Of a stretch of 64,000 nucleotides of DNA, positions 52,813-61,464 are shown piece after piece. The translations under genes were made by a program, and so were the position numbers. Position 1 is the first letter of the stretch. Every line of letters begins with the position of its first letter. The notes below the pieces were generated by a model that was given only the letters and a program-made list of their open reading frames with translations, did not search any database and had not been told where the DNA came from. This DNA is from Rhizobiales bacterium UBA3584 (GTDB lineage Bacteria; Pseudomonadota; Alphaproteobacteria; Rhizobiales; Devosiaceae), in the NCBI GenBank assembly GCA_002375765.1, contig DFMV01000018.1, forward strand, positions 27,650 to 91,649. The letters are read 5' to 3'.

Positions 52813-54720
52813 ATGGCCTTGGCCAAACTCGTCGGAACCGGCCGCCGTCGATCTTTCGACGGCGTGCCGCGTCAAACCTTGACCGTTGCTGCCGCGATTT
52901 TTGCCGTCGGCGTTGTATATGCCAACATCTTTGCGCTGCCCGATGCGCTGCTGATCGGCATTCTGTTCGTCTGCGGCATTTATGCCCTGCTGTTTTTGAC
53001 GGTCGGTCCGACCTCGACATCAACGGACCGGATCGGCATTGCCGATTGGGTCCTGAGCGGTGCGAGCGTCGCGTGCGGCATCTACTTCTTTACGATCAGG
53101 GCTGACCTGGCCAATCATATCACGCTCCTCCGGCCACTGCCCGGCGACCAGCTCTTCTTCGGCACGCTCCTGCTTGCCCTGACCATCGAGGCGGCCAGGC
53201 GGACAACCGGCATCGGGCTTACGATCGTCCTGCTCATTTTCCTTGCCTACAACCTTTGGGGACACCTGATCCCGCCCCCGCTCGGCCATGGGTTCATCGA
53301 CTTCGGTTCCTTTGTCGACGTTCTGATGTACACCACCGACGGCGTATTCGGCGTACCCATCCAGGTGGCAGCCAGCTACGTCTTCTTGTTCGTGATGTTC
53401 GGTTCGGTCCTGTCTCATGCGGGAGGCGCCGAATTCATGTTCCAGCTCGCAGCGGCGCTCACGGGCCGCTCGCCCGGAGGCCCGGCCAAGATCGCCGTCA
53501 TATCGTCCGGCATGTACGGAATGATCTCGGGCAGTCCGACTTCGGATGTGGCGACCACGGGATCCATCACCATTCCGATCATGAAGCGGCTCGGATACTC
53601 CCCGCGTTTCGCGGGCGCTGTCGAGGTCGCGGCCTCGACGGGTGGAGCCGCCATGCCGCCCGTCATGGGATCGGCCGCATTCATCCTGGCCGAGTATACC
53701 GGCATCGATTATCGGAACGTCGTGCTCGCGGCGCTGATTCCGGCGATCCTTTATTATATCGGCGTCTATTTGCAGGTGCATTTCCGTGCCGTTCGCCAGG
53801 GACTGCAAGGCGTCAAGGACGTCGACCCGGTGCAGGAGACCCTGAAGACGGGATGGGTGTTCGTCATACCGCTCGTGGTGATCACCGTAGCCCTGCTGAT
53901 GGGCTATACGCCCACCTACGTCGCCGTTTACGGCACGGTTGCCCTGGTTGTCGCGTCCCTGCTGACCAAGCGGACCCGGATGACGCCGCGCAAGATGCTG
54001 GAGGGGCTGGGCGAGGCGACCATCCGCATGTTGCCGGTGGCCGGCGCCTGCGCCGCAGCGGGATTGATCATTGGCGGGCTGACGATGACCGGCCTTGCCC
54101 TCAAGACGTCGAGCCTTGTCCTGATGCTGTCGGGTTCGGGCCCCTTCGTCGTCCTGTTGCTCGCCGCCGGCATCGCGATTCTTCTGGGACTGGGGATGCC
54201 CACGCCCAGCGCCTATATTCTTGCGGCCGTGCTCGTCGGTCCGGCGTTCACGGTCGTCGGGCTGCCCCTGCTGGCCTCCAACATGTTCCTGCTCTACTTC
54301 GCCCTGCTCTCCGCCCTGACGCCGCCTATCGCGGTGGCAGCATACACCGCATCCGCAATCGCGGATGAAGACCCAATGAAGATTGCCGTCACGTCGGTGA
54401 AGCTGGCCGCCATCGGGTTCATTCTCCCGTTCTTCTTCGTATGGAACGAAGCCTTGCTGGCCCAGGGCAGTGCCTTGGAAATCGGTGTTGCCGCGTTGGG
54501 CGGCATCGTGGCCACGACTCTTCTGGCGCTTGCTCTGGAAGTCGAATTGAAGCCAATTGTGCGGGTGGTGATTCTGGCGGCCGCTGCGGCGGCGCTCTCT
54601 CCCTACCTTTTCCTTTCCATACCGGTGACCGTTCTCGCGATCGCGCTGGGCATATGGCGACGGACAAGGAAACTGGCCACAGATCCCGCGCACCAGGAGC
54701 GCACGATTTCACAACGCTAA
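52813..54720 (+). CDS. TRAP transporter fused permease (DctQ-DctM type)
   Basis: 635 residues from the ATG at 52813 behind GGAGGAG. The N-terminal ~170 residues hold about four helices (small-subunit part). The remainder is the large DctM part with YVFLFVMFGSVLSHAGGAEFMFQLAAALTGRSPGGPAKIAVISSGMYGMISGSPTSDVATTGSITIPIM and later LLGLGMPTPSAYILAAVLVGPA and ALTPPIAVAAYTASAIA. Such fusions are the usual partners of TAXI binding proteins and are ion-coupled importers at the inner membrane. Confidence 0.92.
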   Translation: MALAKLVGTGRRRSFDGVPRQTLTVAAAIFAVGVVYANIFALPDALLIGILFVCGIYALLFLTVGPTSTSTDRIGIADWVLSGASVACGIYFFTIRADLANHITLLRPLPGDQLFFGTLLLALTIEAARRTTGIGLTIVLLIFLAYNLWGHLIPPPLGHGFIDFGSFVDVLMYTTDGVFGVPIQVAASYVFLFVMFGSVLSHAGGAEFMFQLAAALTGRSPGGPAKIAVISSGMYGMISGSPTSDVATTGSITIPIMKRLGYSPRFAGAVEVAASTGGAAMPPVMGSAAFILAEYTGIDYRNVVLAALIPAILYYIGVYLQVHFRAVRQGLQGVKDVDPVQETLKTGWVFVIPLVVITVALLMGYTPTYVAVYGTVALVVASLLTKRTRMTPRKMLEGLGEATIRMLPVAGACAAAGLIIGGLTMTGLALKTSSLVLMLSGSGPFVVLLLAAGIAILLGLGMPTPSAYILAAVLVGPAFTVVGLPLLASNMFLLYFALLSALTPPIAVAAYTASAIADEDPMKIAVTSVKLAAIGFILPFFFVWNEALLAQGSALEIGVAALGGIVATTLLALALEVELKPIVRVVILAAAAAALSPYLFLSIPVTVLAIALGIWRRTRKLATDPAHQERTISQR

Positions 54721-55121
54721 GGTCCGCAGCGGAAGGATTGCGCATTGGCGAGGCCGTATTTCGGGAGACCCCCGTTGCGGCCTCCGCTCCCGTTCCACCA
54801 GGGGACGCATTGGGACGAGGCGTTCCCCGGACAGTTTGGCATCATCGCCTCGCCCTCGAAGCCCAGTATGCACGGACCGCTGAATGATGGATCGGAAAAA
54901 GCTATAACGACGCCTGTTTTAGGCTTCGATTATTGACACCCAACAACCGGGGATATCAAGGCAACCCTGGCCCCGCCATCGCATGACACGGCATGCAATC
55001 TGGAAAAGAGGATGTAATTCTCTCATCCGGAACCATATATTTTTGCAAAATACTATGAAGATTCCTACATATATTTATACACGAACTCCCCCCATTCAAA
55101 AATACAGAACGAGAACTGTCA

Positions 55122-55169
55122 TTGACAGACTATCTTTTGAAAAGTAGTCTTGATTTGTTAGGAAGCTAA
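55122..55169 (+). promoter_or_regulatory. Promoter and operator-like site of the secreted hydrolase gene
   Basis: TTGACA (55122-55127), a 17-bp spacer and TAGTCT (55145-55150) make a credible sigma-70 promoter. TTAGGAAGCTAA (55158-55169) follows at the expected transcription start; its complement TTAGCTTCCTAA is identical to the site before the oxygenase gene. The rest of 54,721-55,219 is AT-rich toward its right side and holds no gene I can support; a 63-codon TTG-started frame at 54,745-54,936 is doubtful. Confidence 0.65.
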
Positions 55170-55219
55170 ACGTTTTACCCCTCCGGCGGGGCGTTTGGCT
55201 CGTTCAGGAGGAAGATAAG

Positions 55220-56638
55220 ATGACCTTTGACACGCTTGAGAAGAGCTATCGCAAATATCTGAAGAGCGGCACCGCGGCGTTCGCGTTGCTGGCAATGCTT
55301 GTCGCCAGTCCAGTGGCGCAAGCACAGAAAATCGAAGAGATAAGCGGCACCCTGCCCGACGGCACGGCCTGGCTGATCAGCGTGCCCACCGACTGGAACG
55401 GCGTGCTCCTGCGCGATCTCGACTATGCGGCGAATTCGCAGACGGAGCGCTTTACGGATCTGCTGAGCAGAGGTTATGCCTTCGCGGGTCTGGCGCGCCA
55501 TCCCATGCGCACGTGGCAGTATGATCCGCAGCGGGAAATACATAACCTCGAAGCCGTTCAAACGATTTTCGAGGAGCAGTACGATCCCGAGTGGGTGCTG
55601 GCGTTCGGCTGCTCAGGAGCCGGATTCGTCAGTCTCGCCGCCGCCGAGGATTTCTCCGATCGCATAGACGGTGCGGTCGTTCTGTCGGCGCATATACCGG
55701 TGTGGATCATGAACAGCTACCTCGATGGCTGGTTTGCCATGCAGACGCTCCTCGCGGACGCGTATGAGGAAGCCGGCCTGGGCTCCGCGAGCGACCTTCG
55801 CATCGTCAACATGCCGAACGGCGCCGGCTCCGACGGCAGGACGATCGGCGACATCCAGGCCTCATGGCGCAGCGCGGTGGAGACATTGGGAGAGACTCCC
55901 GAGGGACGGGCGCGCCTCGCCCTTGCCTTCGCGATCGGCCAATGGTCCCCCTGGGAGGCTGCGGATCAGCCGTTCCCCGATCCGCTCACCTCCGAAGCAC
56001 TGTCCGATCAACTGGTGCCTTCGGCATTGCGGCTTACCGGCACCGTCGGCGGCCAATCGCGCGTGATGTTCGAGAATGCCGCCTCGGGCCAGCAGCTTTC
56101 AGGCAATGAGGGCATCGATTACGCAGCCTTCTACGATACGGCATCGCCGATCATGAAGGAGCTTGTCGAACATCTTTATGCCGAGGCGGGCCTCGATATC
56201 GGCGAGGACATCGAGCGCATCAATTCCGCGCCCCGCATCGCAGCGTCCGACTATGCGCTCGATTACTGGAGCCAGCCCGGAAGAACAGCGGACGGGGACC
56301 TGCAGGTGCCTACGATCCGCGTGCACAGCCTGGGCGACAACTCGATTCCCTATAGCCTGATGCAGGGCTATCAAGCGCTCGTGGAAGAGAAGGGCACGAC
56401 CGATCTCTACCGTCAGTCGCTGCTCAAGTTCACCGACCATTGCGGCTTCGAGGCGTCCGAAACCACCGCTCTTGTCGAGGTCATGATGGAGCGGCTGGAA
56501 ACGGGCGAGTGGCCGGACACGTCGCCGGAGGCCCTGAATGCCGTCGCTGCCGAGCTCGATCTTGGCGAAGCCCGCTTCATGGAGGAAGACGGGTGGCGCG
56601 TTGAAGAGTACAATCGTACCTGGATAGCTGGAGAATAA
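55220..56638 (+). CDS. Secreted alpha/beta-hydrolase of unknown substrate
   Basis: 472 residues from the ATG at 55220 (GGAGGAAG upstream). A signal peptide with basic n-region and hydrophobic core (AAFALLAMLVASPVAQAQ) ends near residue 36. The putative nucleophile is the serine of LAFGCSGAGFVSLAA (about residue 136), in a strand-turn-helix elbow preceded by a GYAFAGLARHPMRTW segment. The catalytic histidine is likely in FTDHCGFEASET (about 411), after an acidic-residue strand VHSLGDNSIP. It shares an operator-like site with the oxygenase, so it may release the pathway's aromatic acid from an ester or amide outside the cytoplasm (inference). I recognise no exact family. Confidence 0.7.
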   Translation: MTFDTLEKSYRKYLKSGTAAFALLAMLVASPVAQAQKIEEISGTLPDGTAWLISVPTDWNGVLLRDLDYAANSQTERFTDLLSRGYAFAGLARHPMRTWQYDPQREIHNLEAVQTIFEEQYDPEWVLAFGCSGAGFVSLAAAEDFSDRIDGAVVLSAHIPVWIMNSYLDGWFAMQTLLADAYEEAGLGSASDLRIVNMPNGAGSDGRTIGDIQASWRSAVETLGETPEGRARLALAFAIGQWSPWEAADQPFPDPLTSEALSDQLVPSALRLTGTVGGQSRVMFENAASGQQLSGNEGIDYAAFYDTASPIMKELVEHLYAEAGLDIGEDIERINSAPRIAASDYALDYWSQPGRTADGDLQVPTIRVHSLGDNSIPYSLMQGYQALVEEKGTTDLYRQSLLKFTDHCGFEASETTALVEVMMERLETGEWPDTSPEALNAVAAELDLGEARFMEEDGWRVEEYNRTWIAGE

Positions 56639-56726
56639 GCCTCCGGAGAACGATGCGGGGCATTTCCCCGCATCCATTTCCCCACGGCGCGATTTATCGA
56701 TATTCGCGCCGTGGACGCCACGGGCC

Positions 56727-57643
56727 TCAATCGACCCGGCTGATCAGCATTCCTTTTTCCAGCGGCTTCACGCTTGTCTGCCCCGGAACGAACGCCGCGG
56801 TTTTGTGGGGGCTGCTGCCGTCGACCCCGAACCGTGCGCGCCCCAGCCCCTCAATTTCGATCTCGAGGCTGTCTCCCACGTTTATGGGCTTGAGCCCTTC
56901 ATGGTTGGTGCCGGTCGTGACGAGGTCCCCGGCGTGAAGCGTGGTGAACCGGGAGAGCCATTCGATCTGCTCGGGGATTCGATTTGCCATGGTATTCGTC
57001 GAGAAATCCTGGGCGATCACGCCGTTCAGCCACGAGCGCACCCGAAGCTCGTGCGGGTCGTGAATTTCGTCAGCGGTCGTGATCCAGGGTCCGCACAGCG
57101 CAAATCCGCGCTGACCCTTGGGGATGAACTGTCCCCTGCGATGCAATCCTCGCGCCGAGATGTCGAAGAACGGAACGAATCCGAAAACCTTGCCCATTGC
57201 ATCTCCGGCAGAGACATCCTGGACCTCGCTGCCGATAACGAAGGCAAGCTCCGCTTCAGCGTGGAAGACCACGACGTCGTCAATGTCCGGCAATGTGGTC
57301 CTTCCACCCGACCCAACCAGATCGTTGCTCTTGTGGAAGAACTCGTTCGGCAGGCGGTCCTTCGTGAACCCGAGAATGTCACGTAGTTCGCGAACGCCGA
57401 GAGACCTTTCGAGGGGCGATGAAGCGGCGCAAGAAGTTTCACGTCGGAAAGGGTCTGGCCGGGCGCCCTGGCGAGCAGATTCTCGATTTCCGGTTTCAGC
57501 TCCTGAAAATTCGCGATCAGGAAGTCGAGAGCGCCCTGCGGACCGCGGACGCTGCGCATGGGGACGAGATCGCTGACATCGACCACTTCCGCTTTTGCAT
57601 TGAGCACACCGATCTGATCGTCGTTGAACCTGAGAATCTTCAT
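56727..57643 (-). pseudogene. FAA-hydrolase family protein, frameshifted
   Basis: Two frames together make one fumarylacetoacetate-hydrolase-fold protein of about 305 residues. The N-terminal frame (MKILRFNDDQIGVLNAKAEVVDVSDLVP ... LLAPLHRPSKGLSAFANY) is good up to about 57,388. The expected continuation (DILGFTKDRLPNEFFHKSNDLVG) is then in a different frame, as is the rest (VVFHAEAELAFVIGSEV, GLVTTGT-like loop, GDSLEIEIEGLG). One lost base near 57,381-57,388 explains it. The frame starts 4 bp inside the MFS stop, so both are one operon. A sequencing error is possible. Confidence 0.8.
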
Positions 57644-59181
57644 TTCACGTTTCCATTATATGCGTCTGGATCACGCCGGCGATCGACCGGGAGCGGGATT
57701 TCCTTGAGGATGATGGACAGGCAAAAGGCCAGCACGGCAGCAACGGCCGTACAGAGAAAGATGGGATGGAGAGCACCGGTGAACGCATCCAGGACCGTAT
57801 CCCGCAAGGACGGAGGAAGCTCGGAGATGAGCTGGGGCGACATTGCGCGCAAACCCGTGTTTCCCGTATCGTCCAGCAGGCCGCCGGGGAGCCGGCTCGA
57901 CAGCCCGGCGGCAAAAATCGCGCCGAAGATGGAGACCCCGACGGAACCGCCGATCATGCGGAACATCTGGGAGCTCGCCGTCGCGACGCCGAGCGCCCCC
58001 GCGGGAACGGCATTCTGGATCGCGGCGACGCCGATGCTGTTGACCGGGCCGATCCAGATGCCCACCGTCAAAAGATAGAGGCCCAGGATCCACACATTCG
58101 TGTCCGGGGTGATGGTTGCGAGCAGAAGCGCGCCGACCGCCAGCAGGGGCATGGACAGGATGGGCACTATTCTGTAGCGGCCCGTCCGGCTCATGAAGAT
58201 GCCGGACAGGATGGACCCGCCGACGAATCCGAACATCAGGGGCAGCAACAGCAGGCCGGAAACGGTCGGGCTGTAACCTTTGACGACCTGTAGGTAGAGC
58301 GGGATGAACGTTATCATGCCAAACATCGACATGCCGATGATGAAGCGCACGGCATTGGACACCACGAAATTGTTGATGCGAAACAGGCCGAGAGGCAGAA
58401 TCGGCTGAATGGTCCGGGATTCGATGAACAGGAACCCCAGAAAGCCCAAGCCGCAGACCACGCCCAGCGCAACGCTCGGCCAGGATGCCCAGGGAATGGC
58501 CGTGCCGCCAAGGCTCGCGAAGAGAACGATGCCGGTCAGCGTGATGGCGAGCAGAATGGCCCCGGGATAGTCAATTTTCTGCCGGCCGTGATTGCCGCCC
58601 TTGGGCAGCAGGAAAGTGATGCCGGTGAACGCCAGGACGCCGAACGGCAGGTTGATGAAAAGCACCCAGTGCCAGGAAAACTGCTCGGTCAGAAAACCGC
58701 CCAAAAGAGGGCCGAAGACGGTCGAAAATCCCAGGACGGCACCCACAACTCCCTGTGCCTTGCCACGATCGCGTTCGCGCAGAACATCGGCCACTACGGT
58801 CATGGCAACGACGATCAGCCCCCCGCCTCCCAGACCCTGGATGAAGCGCCCGAAGATCAGCACCCCCATGCTGCTGGCCAGACCGCCGATTCCCGCGCCG
58901 GCAAGAAAGACGAGAATACAGGCCTGAAGAACGGGCTTGCTCCCGTAAAGATCGGCCAGCTTGCCCGAAATCGGCGCGCCGACCGTGGAGGCGAGCAGAT
59001 AGACCGTCATGATCCAGGTGACGCTTTCGACGGACCCCAGATCGGCGACGATAACGGGAATGGCCGTGGCAATGCTCGTCTGGCTGAGAGACGCGAGCAG
59101 CAGGACGCAGGCCGCCGAAAAAATGATCAGTCGGATCGGCTGGCGGGGACTTGCCGTCTCGGAAGGTGTGGCAGCTGACAT
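57640..59181 (-). CDS. MFS transporter, DHA2 (EmrB/QacA) type
   Basis: 513 residues and about 14 membrane helices. Motif A-like GAPISGKLADLYGSKPVLQ, motif C-like region LGFSTVFGPLLGGFLTEQFSWHWVLFINLPFGVLAF, and the N-terminal TSIATAIPVIVADLGSVESVTWIMTVYLLAS, all typical of drug:H+ antiporter family 2. It probably exports toxic aromatic compounds. AAAGGA precedes the ATG. It follows the truncated hydrolase gene and overlaps the FAA-hydrolase start. Confidence 0.92.
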   Translation of the reverse strand: MSAATPSETASPRQPIRLIIFSAACVLLLASLSQTSIATAIPVIVADLGSVESVTWIMTVYLLASTVGAPISGKLADLYGSKPVLQACILVFLAGAGIGGLASSMGVLIFGRFIQGLGGGGLIVVAMTVVADVLRERDRGKAQGVVGAVLGFSTVFGPLLGGFLTEQFSWHWVLFINLPFGVLAFTGITFLLPKGGNHGRQKIDYPGAILLAITLTGIVLFASLGGTAIPWASWPSVALGVVCGLGFLGFLFIESRTIQPILPLGLFRINNFVVSNAVRFIIGMSMFGMITFIPLYLQVVKGYSPTVSGLLLLPLMFGFVGGSILSGIFMSRTGRYRIVPILSMPLLAVGALLLATITPDTNVWILGLYLLTVGIWIGPVNSIGVAAIQNAVPAGALGVATASSQMFRMIGGSVGVSIFGAIFAAGLSSRLPGGLLDDTGNTGLRAMSPQLISELPPSLRDTVLDAFTGALHPIFLCTAVAAVLAFCLSIILKEIPLPVDRRRDPDAYNGNVK

Positions 59182-59233
59182 CCGTCAGGTCCTTTCGCGT
59201 GAGGTTGGATGCGAGATGAGACCGGCTCGGCGA

Positions 59234-59905
59234 TCAGGTGCGCGAGATCAGGAACGAGCCGACAGATCGATTGAACCGCTCCGGCTGGTCGATCCACAGG
59301 AAGTGATTGGCCTTGTCGAAGATGTGCAGTTCCGAGTCGGGCAATGAGGAGAACAGGTCGATTCCCGACTGCATGCCCTTCACCGTGTCCTTGCCCCAGA
59401 TGATGAGCGGGGCGGATTTGAGCTTGTGCAGGTGTTCGCGAAGATGGACGCCATCAAGCAGATATTGCTGCCTGTTTCTCACACCGCCGTCGGCCCAGAA
59501 TGCCCGCCAGGGATCTTCCCATATGGGAAGCCAGTGTTTCGCCCTGCCGATACCGTAGGCGATGAAATCGTCCGGAACACTGGCCATGTCGTGAACCATG
59601 GTGTGGAGCAGTCGGACCACGCTTTCCGCATCCGGTTTCAGGCCCTCGAGAAACATGGTGTTGGGCAGGAAAATCTCGTGATGGCGCTGCGCGACATTCG
59701 CGTGGTTCAGGCCGCCCTCGGGAAGCGTGAGACTTGCGCTGTCGACCAGCACCAGACCCTTGACCAGATCGGGGCGCGTGACGGCGATGAAGGCCGAGAT
59801 CCAGGCGCCCTGCGACTGTCCCACCACGTCAGCATCCTCGAGATGAACGGCGACAACTATCGCCTCGCGCAAAGCCGGGCACGAAAAACCGCCAACCCTC
59901 ACCAA
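59234..59905 (-). pseudogene. Alpha/beta-hydrolase lacking its N-terminus (meta-cleavage hydrolase-like)
   Basis: About 215 residues of a hydrolase fold remain: nucleophile elbow VVGQSQGAWISAFIAVTRPDLVKGLVLVDSASL, cap region, acidic-site strand PLIIWGKDT, and the histidine in KANHFLWIDQPERFN. The normal first ~70 residues, with the early strands and HG oxyanion motif, are missing; the frame breaks off at about 59,890, where transposase debris begins. The protein resembles C-C bond hydrolases of ring meta-cleavage, which fits the FAA-hydrolase fold gene two genes on. It is probably inactive. Confidence 0.75.
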
Positions 59906-59982
59906 TAAGATCGCCGACGCTGCGAGCGGAAAACTCTGGTCGGGCTACGCCCTCCCGACGTTCCCCGCTCGCAGCAGCGCCA

Positions 59983-60512
59983 GTGGCCTGGTTTTGCGCC
60001 GCCCAATGGCCGGTTTTTGCTCCGCCGTTGACACCCATGCTGGTCTTTATGGCCGCGCGACGCATCAACACGATCAAAGCTGATGTGGTTCTGCTCGAAA
60101 CGCGCCTAGCCGAAATAGTCGCCGCCGATCCCGAGATGGCCGACATCGACCGCCGCCTGCGCTCGGTGCCCCGCGTCGGCCCGTCCTAAGCTGGACACTT
60201 TTGGCCCATCTGCCCGAACTGGGCCGCCTCTCCCATGGCCAGATCGCCGCCCTTGTCGGGGTCGCCACCTATGATCGGCAAAGCTGCGCATTCAAGGGTC
60301 GCAGCACGATCGGGGGGCGGACGCTCCGCAGTGCGCAACGTCGCCCACATGGCCGTCCTCAGCGGCGCCAGCTTCAACCCAAGTCTCGCCGCCATGAAAC
60401 ACAGGCTCGCCGCACGCGGAAAGGTCATCCTGTCGCTCTGATCAACAAGCTCATGACCTGGCTCAATGCCATCATCAAAAACCAAACCCAATGGCCCCCA
60501 AACACAAACTGA
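59983..60512 (+). pseudogene. IS110-family transposase remnant
   Basis: Pieces of the C-terminal half of an IS110 transposase lie in at least three frames: VLLETRLAEIVAADPEMADIDRRLRSVPRVGP, then LLAHLPELGRLSHGQIAALVGVATYDRQ, then VRNVAHMAVLSGASFNPSLAAMKHRLAARGK, and finally LINKLMTWLNAIIKNQTQW. Stops and shifts separate them and the DEDD domain is missing. It is a different member from the intact element at 43.5 kb. Its insertion probably cut the adjacent hydrolase gene. Confidence 0.75.
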
Positions 60513-60525
60513 ACAACACAGTTGC

Positions 60526-61464
60526 TTATCCGACCGCGACCATCACCACGCCGGCCGTTGCCAGCAGGGTCGCAAGAAGAATGCCGGGGGCCGGCATGCG
60601 CTCGGTCTTGAAGACGACGACGGCGAGGTAGGCGGCGATATAGATCTCGACCGAGTTGATCACGGCGACCTGCGTCACGCCGGTATAGGTCAGCGCGATG
60701 AATTGGGTGATCTGCCCGACGGAGATGCACAGGGCGGCGAGCAACTGCCAGGGATCGGGCCGCCGCAAGGCGTCGACCACAACCTTGCGGTAGTAAGGGC
60801 TGACGGCGCAGCCGGCGACGTAGTAGCCGAGCGCGGCGACCGAACCGACGAACGCGCCGAGATATGCGTCAGGCAGCGCCATGAGGCCGAATTTCCGGCC
60901 GATGTAGCTAGCTGCGTAGGATGCGGCGCAGATGATGCCAAACATGTAGCCGCGCGGGATGTCGGGCGGCGCGTTCGCGCCCGTCTCTTCCGCCATGCTC
61001 CTGTCGCGCCGTTCGATGACCAGCAGGGCGAAACTGACGGCCAGCAAGGCAATTCCCGCCCCCGTCAGCCCACCAATCGTCTCATCCAGGATGAGCCAGC
61101 CGAGAAGGGTCGAAAGGAAGGGCGTCAGGCGGCGAACGGTCGAGACGCGGATTACGCCGGCATTCTGGATCGCCTTGTAGAGCGTCTGCCTGCCCCAGAC
61201 AGTGGCGAGAATGCCCGAGGCGAAGAACCACACCATCGCCATACCTGGTGCGTTCGCCACCGTTTCGAGCGGCAGGCCGACGACCAGCCATACCAACGCC
61301 GAAAGTAGGCCAGTGAGCAGCACCGACAATAGCACGCCACCTTCCCCGCTCGCGGCCGGATCGGCTCTCGCGATGGCGACGCTTCCCACAGCGAAGGCGC
61401 AAGCGGAAAAGAGCGCCATCAGTTCGCCGATCACGACGGGCTCTCCGACGGATGGTCGCGGCAA
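60526..61464 (-). CDS. DMT superfamily transporter (EamA domains)
   Basis: About 302-312 residues and ten membrane helices in two EamA repeats: MALFSACAFAVGSVAIARA at the start, TLYKAIQNAGVIRVSTVRRLTPFLSTLLGWLILDETIGG at the end of repeat one, and QFIALTYTGVTQVAVINSVEIYIAAYLAVVVFKTERMPAPG in repeat two. A GTG at 61434 (VIGELMALF) is the more natural start, since the first ten codons lie in the broken aldehyde dehydrogenase gene. Substrate unknown; metabolite export is common in the family. Confidence 0.85.
   Translation of the reverse strand: MPRPSVGEPVVIGELMALFSACAFAVGSVAIARADPAASGEGGVLLSVLLTGLLSALVWLVVGLPLETVANAPGMAMVWFFASGILATVWGRQTLYKAIQNAGVIRVSTVRRLTPFLSTLLGWLILDETIGGLTGAGIALLAVSFALLVIERRDRSMAEETGANAPPDIPRGYMFGIICAASYAASYIGRKFGLMALPDAYLGAFVGSVAALGYYVAGCAVSPYYRKVVVDALRRPDPWQLLAALCISVGQITQFIALTYTGVTQVAVINSVEIYIAAYLAVVVFKTERMPAPGILLATLLATAGVVMVAVG

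Noticed and set aside
53020..54693. Long minus-strand open frame of 557 codons opposite the TRAP permease
   Set aside because: Composition is Arg/Gln/His/Asp-rich without domains or ribosome site; it is the antisense shadow of a GC-rich membrane-protein gene.
54745..54936. 63-codon frame after the TRAP permease
   Set aside because: TTG start without ribosome site, no domain; might be a gene fragment but cannot be supported.
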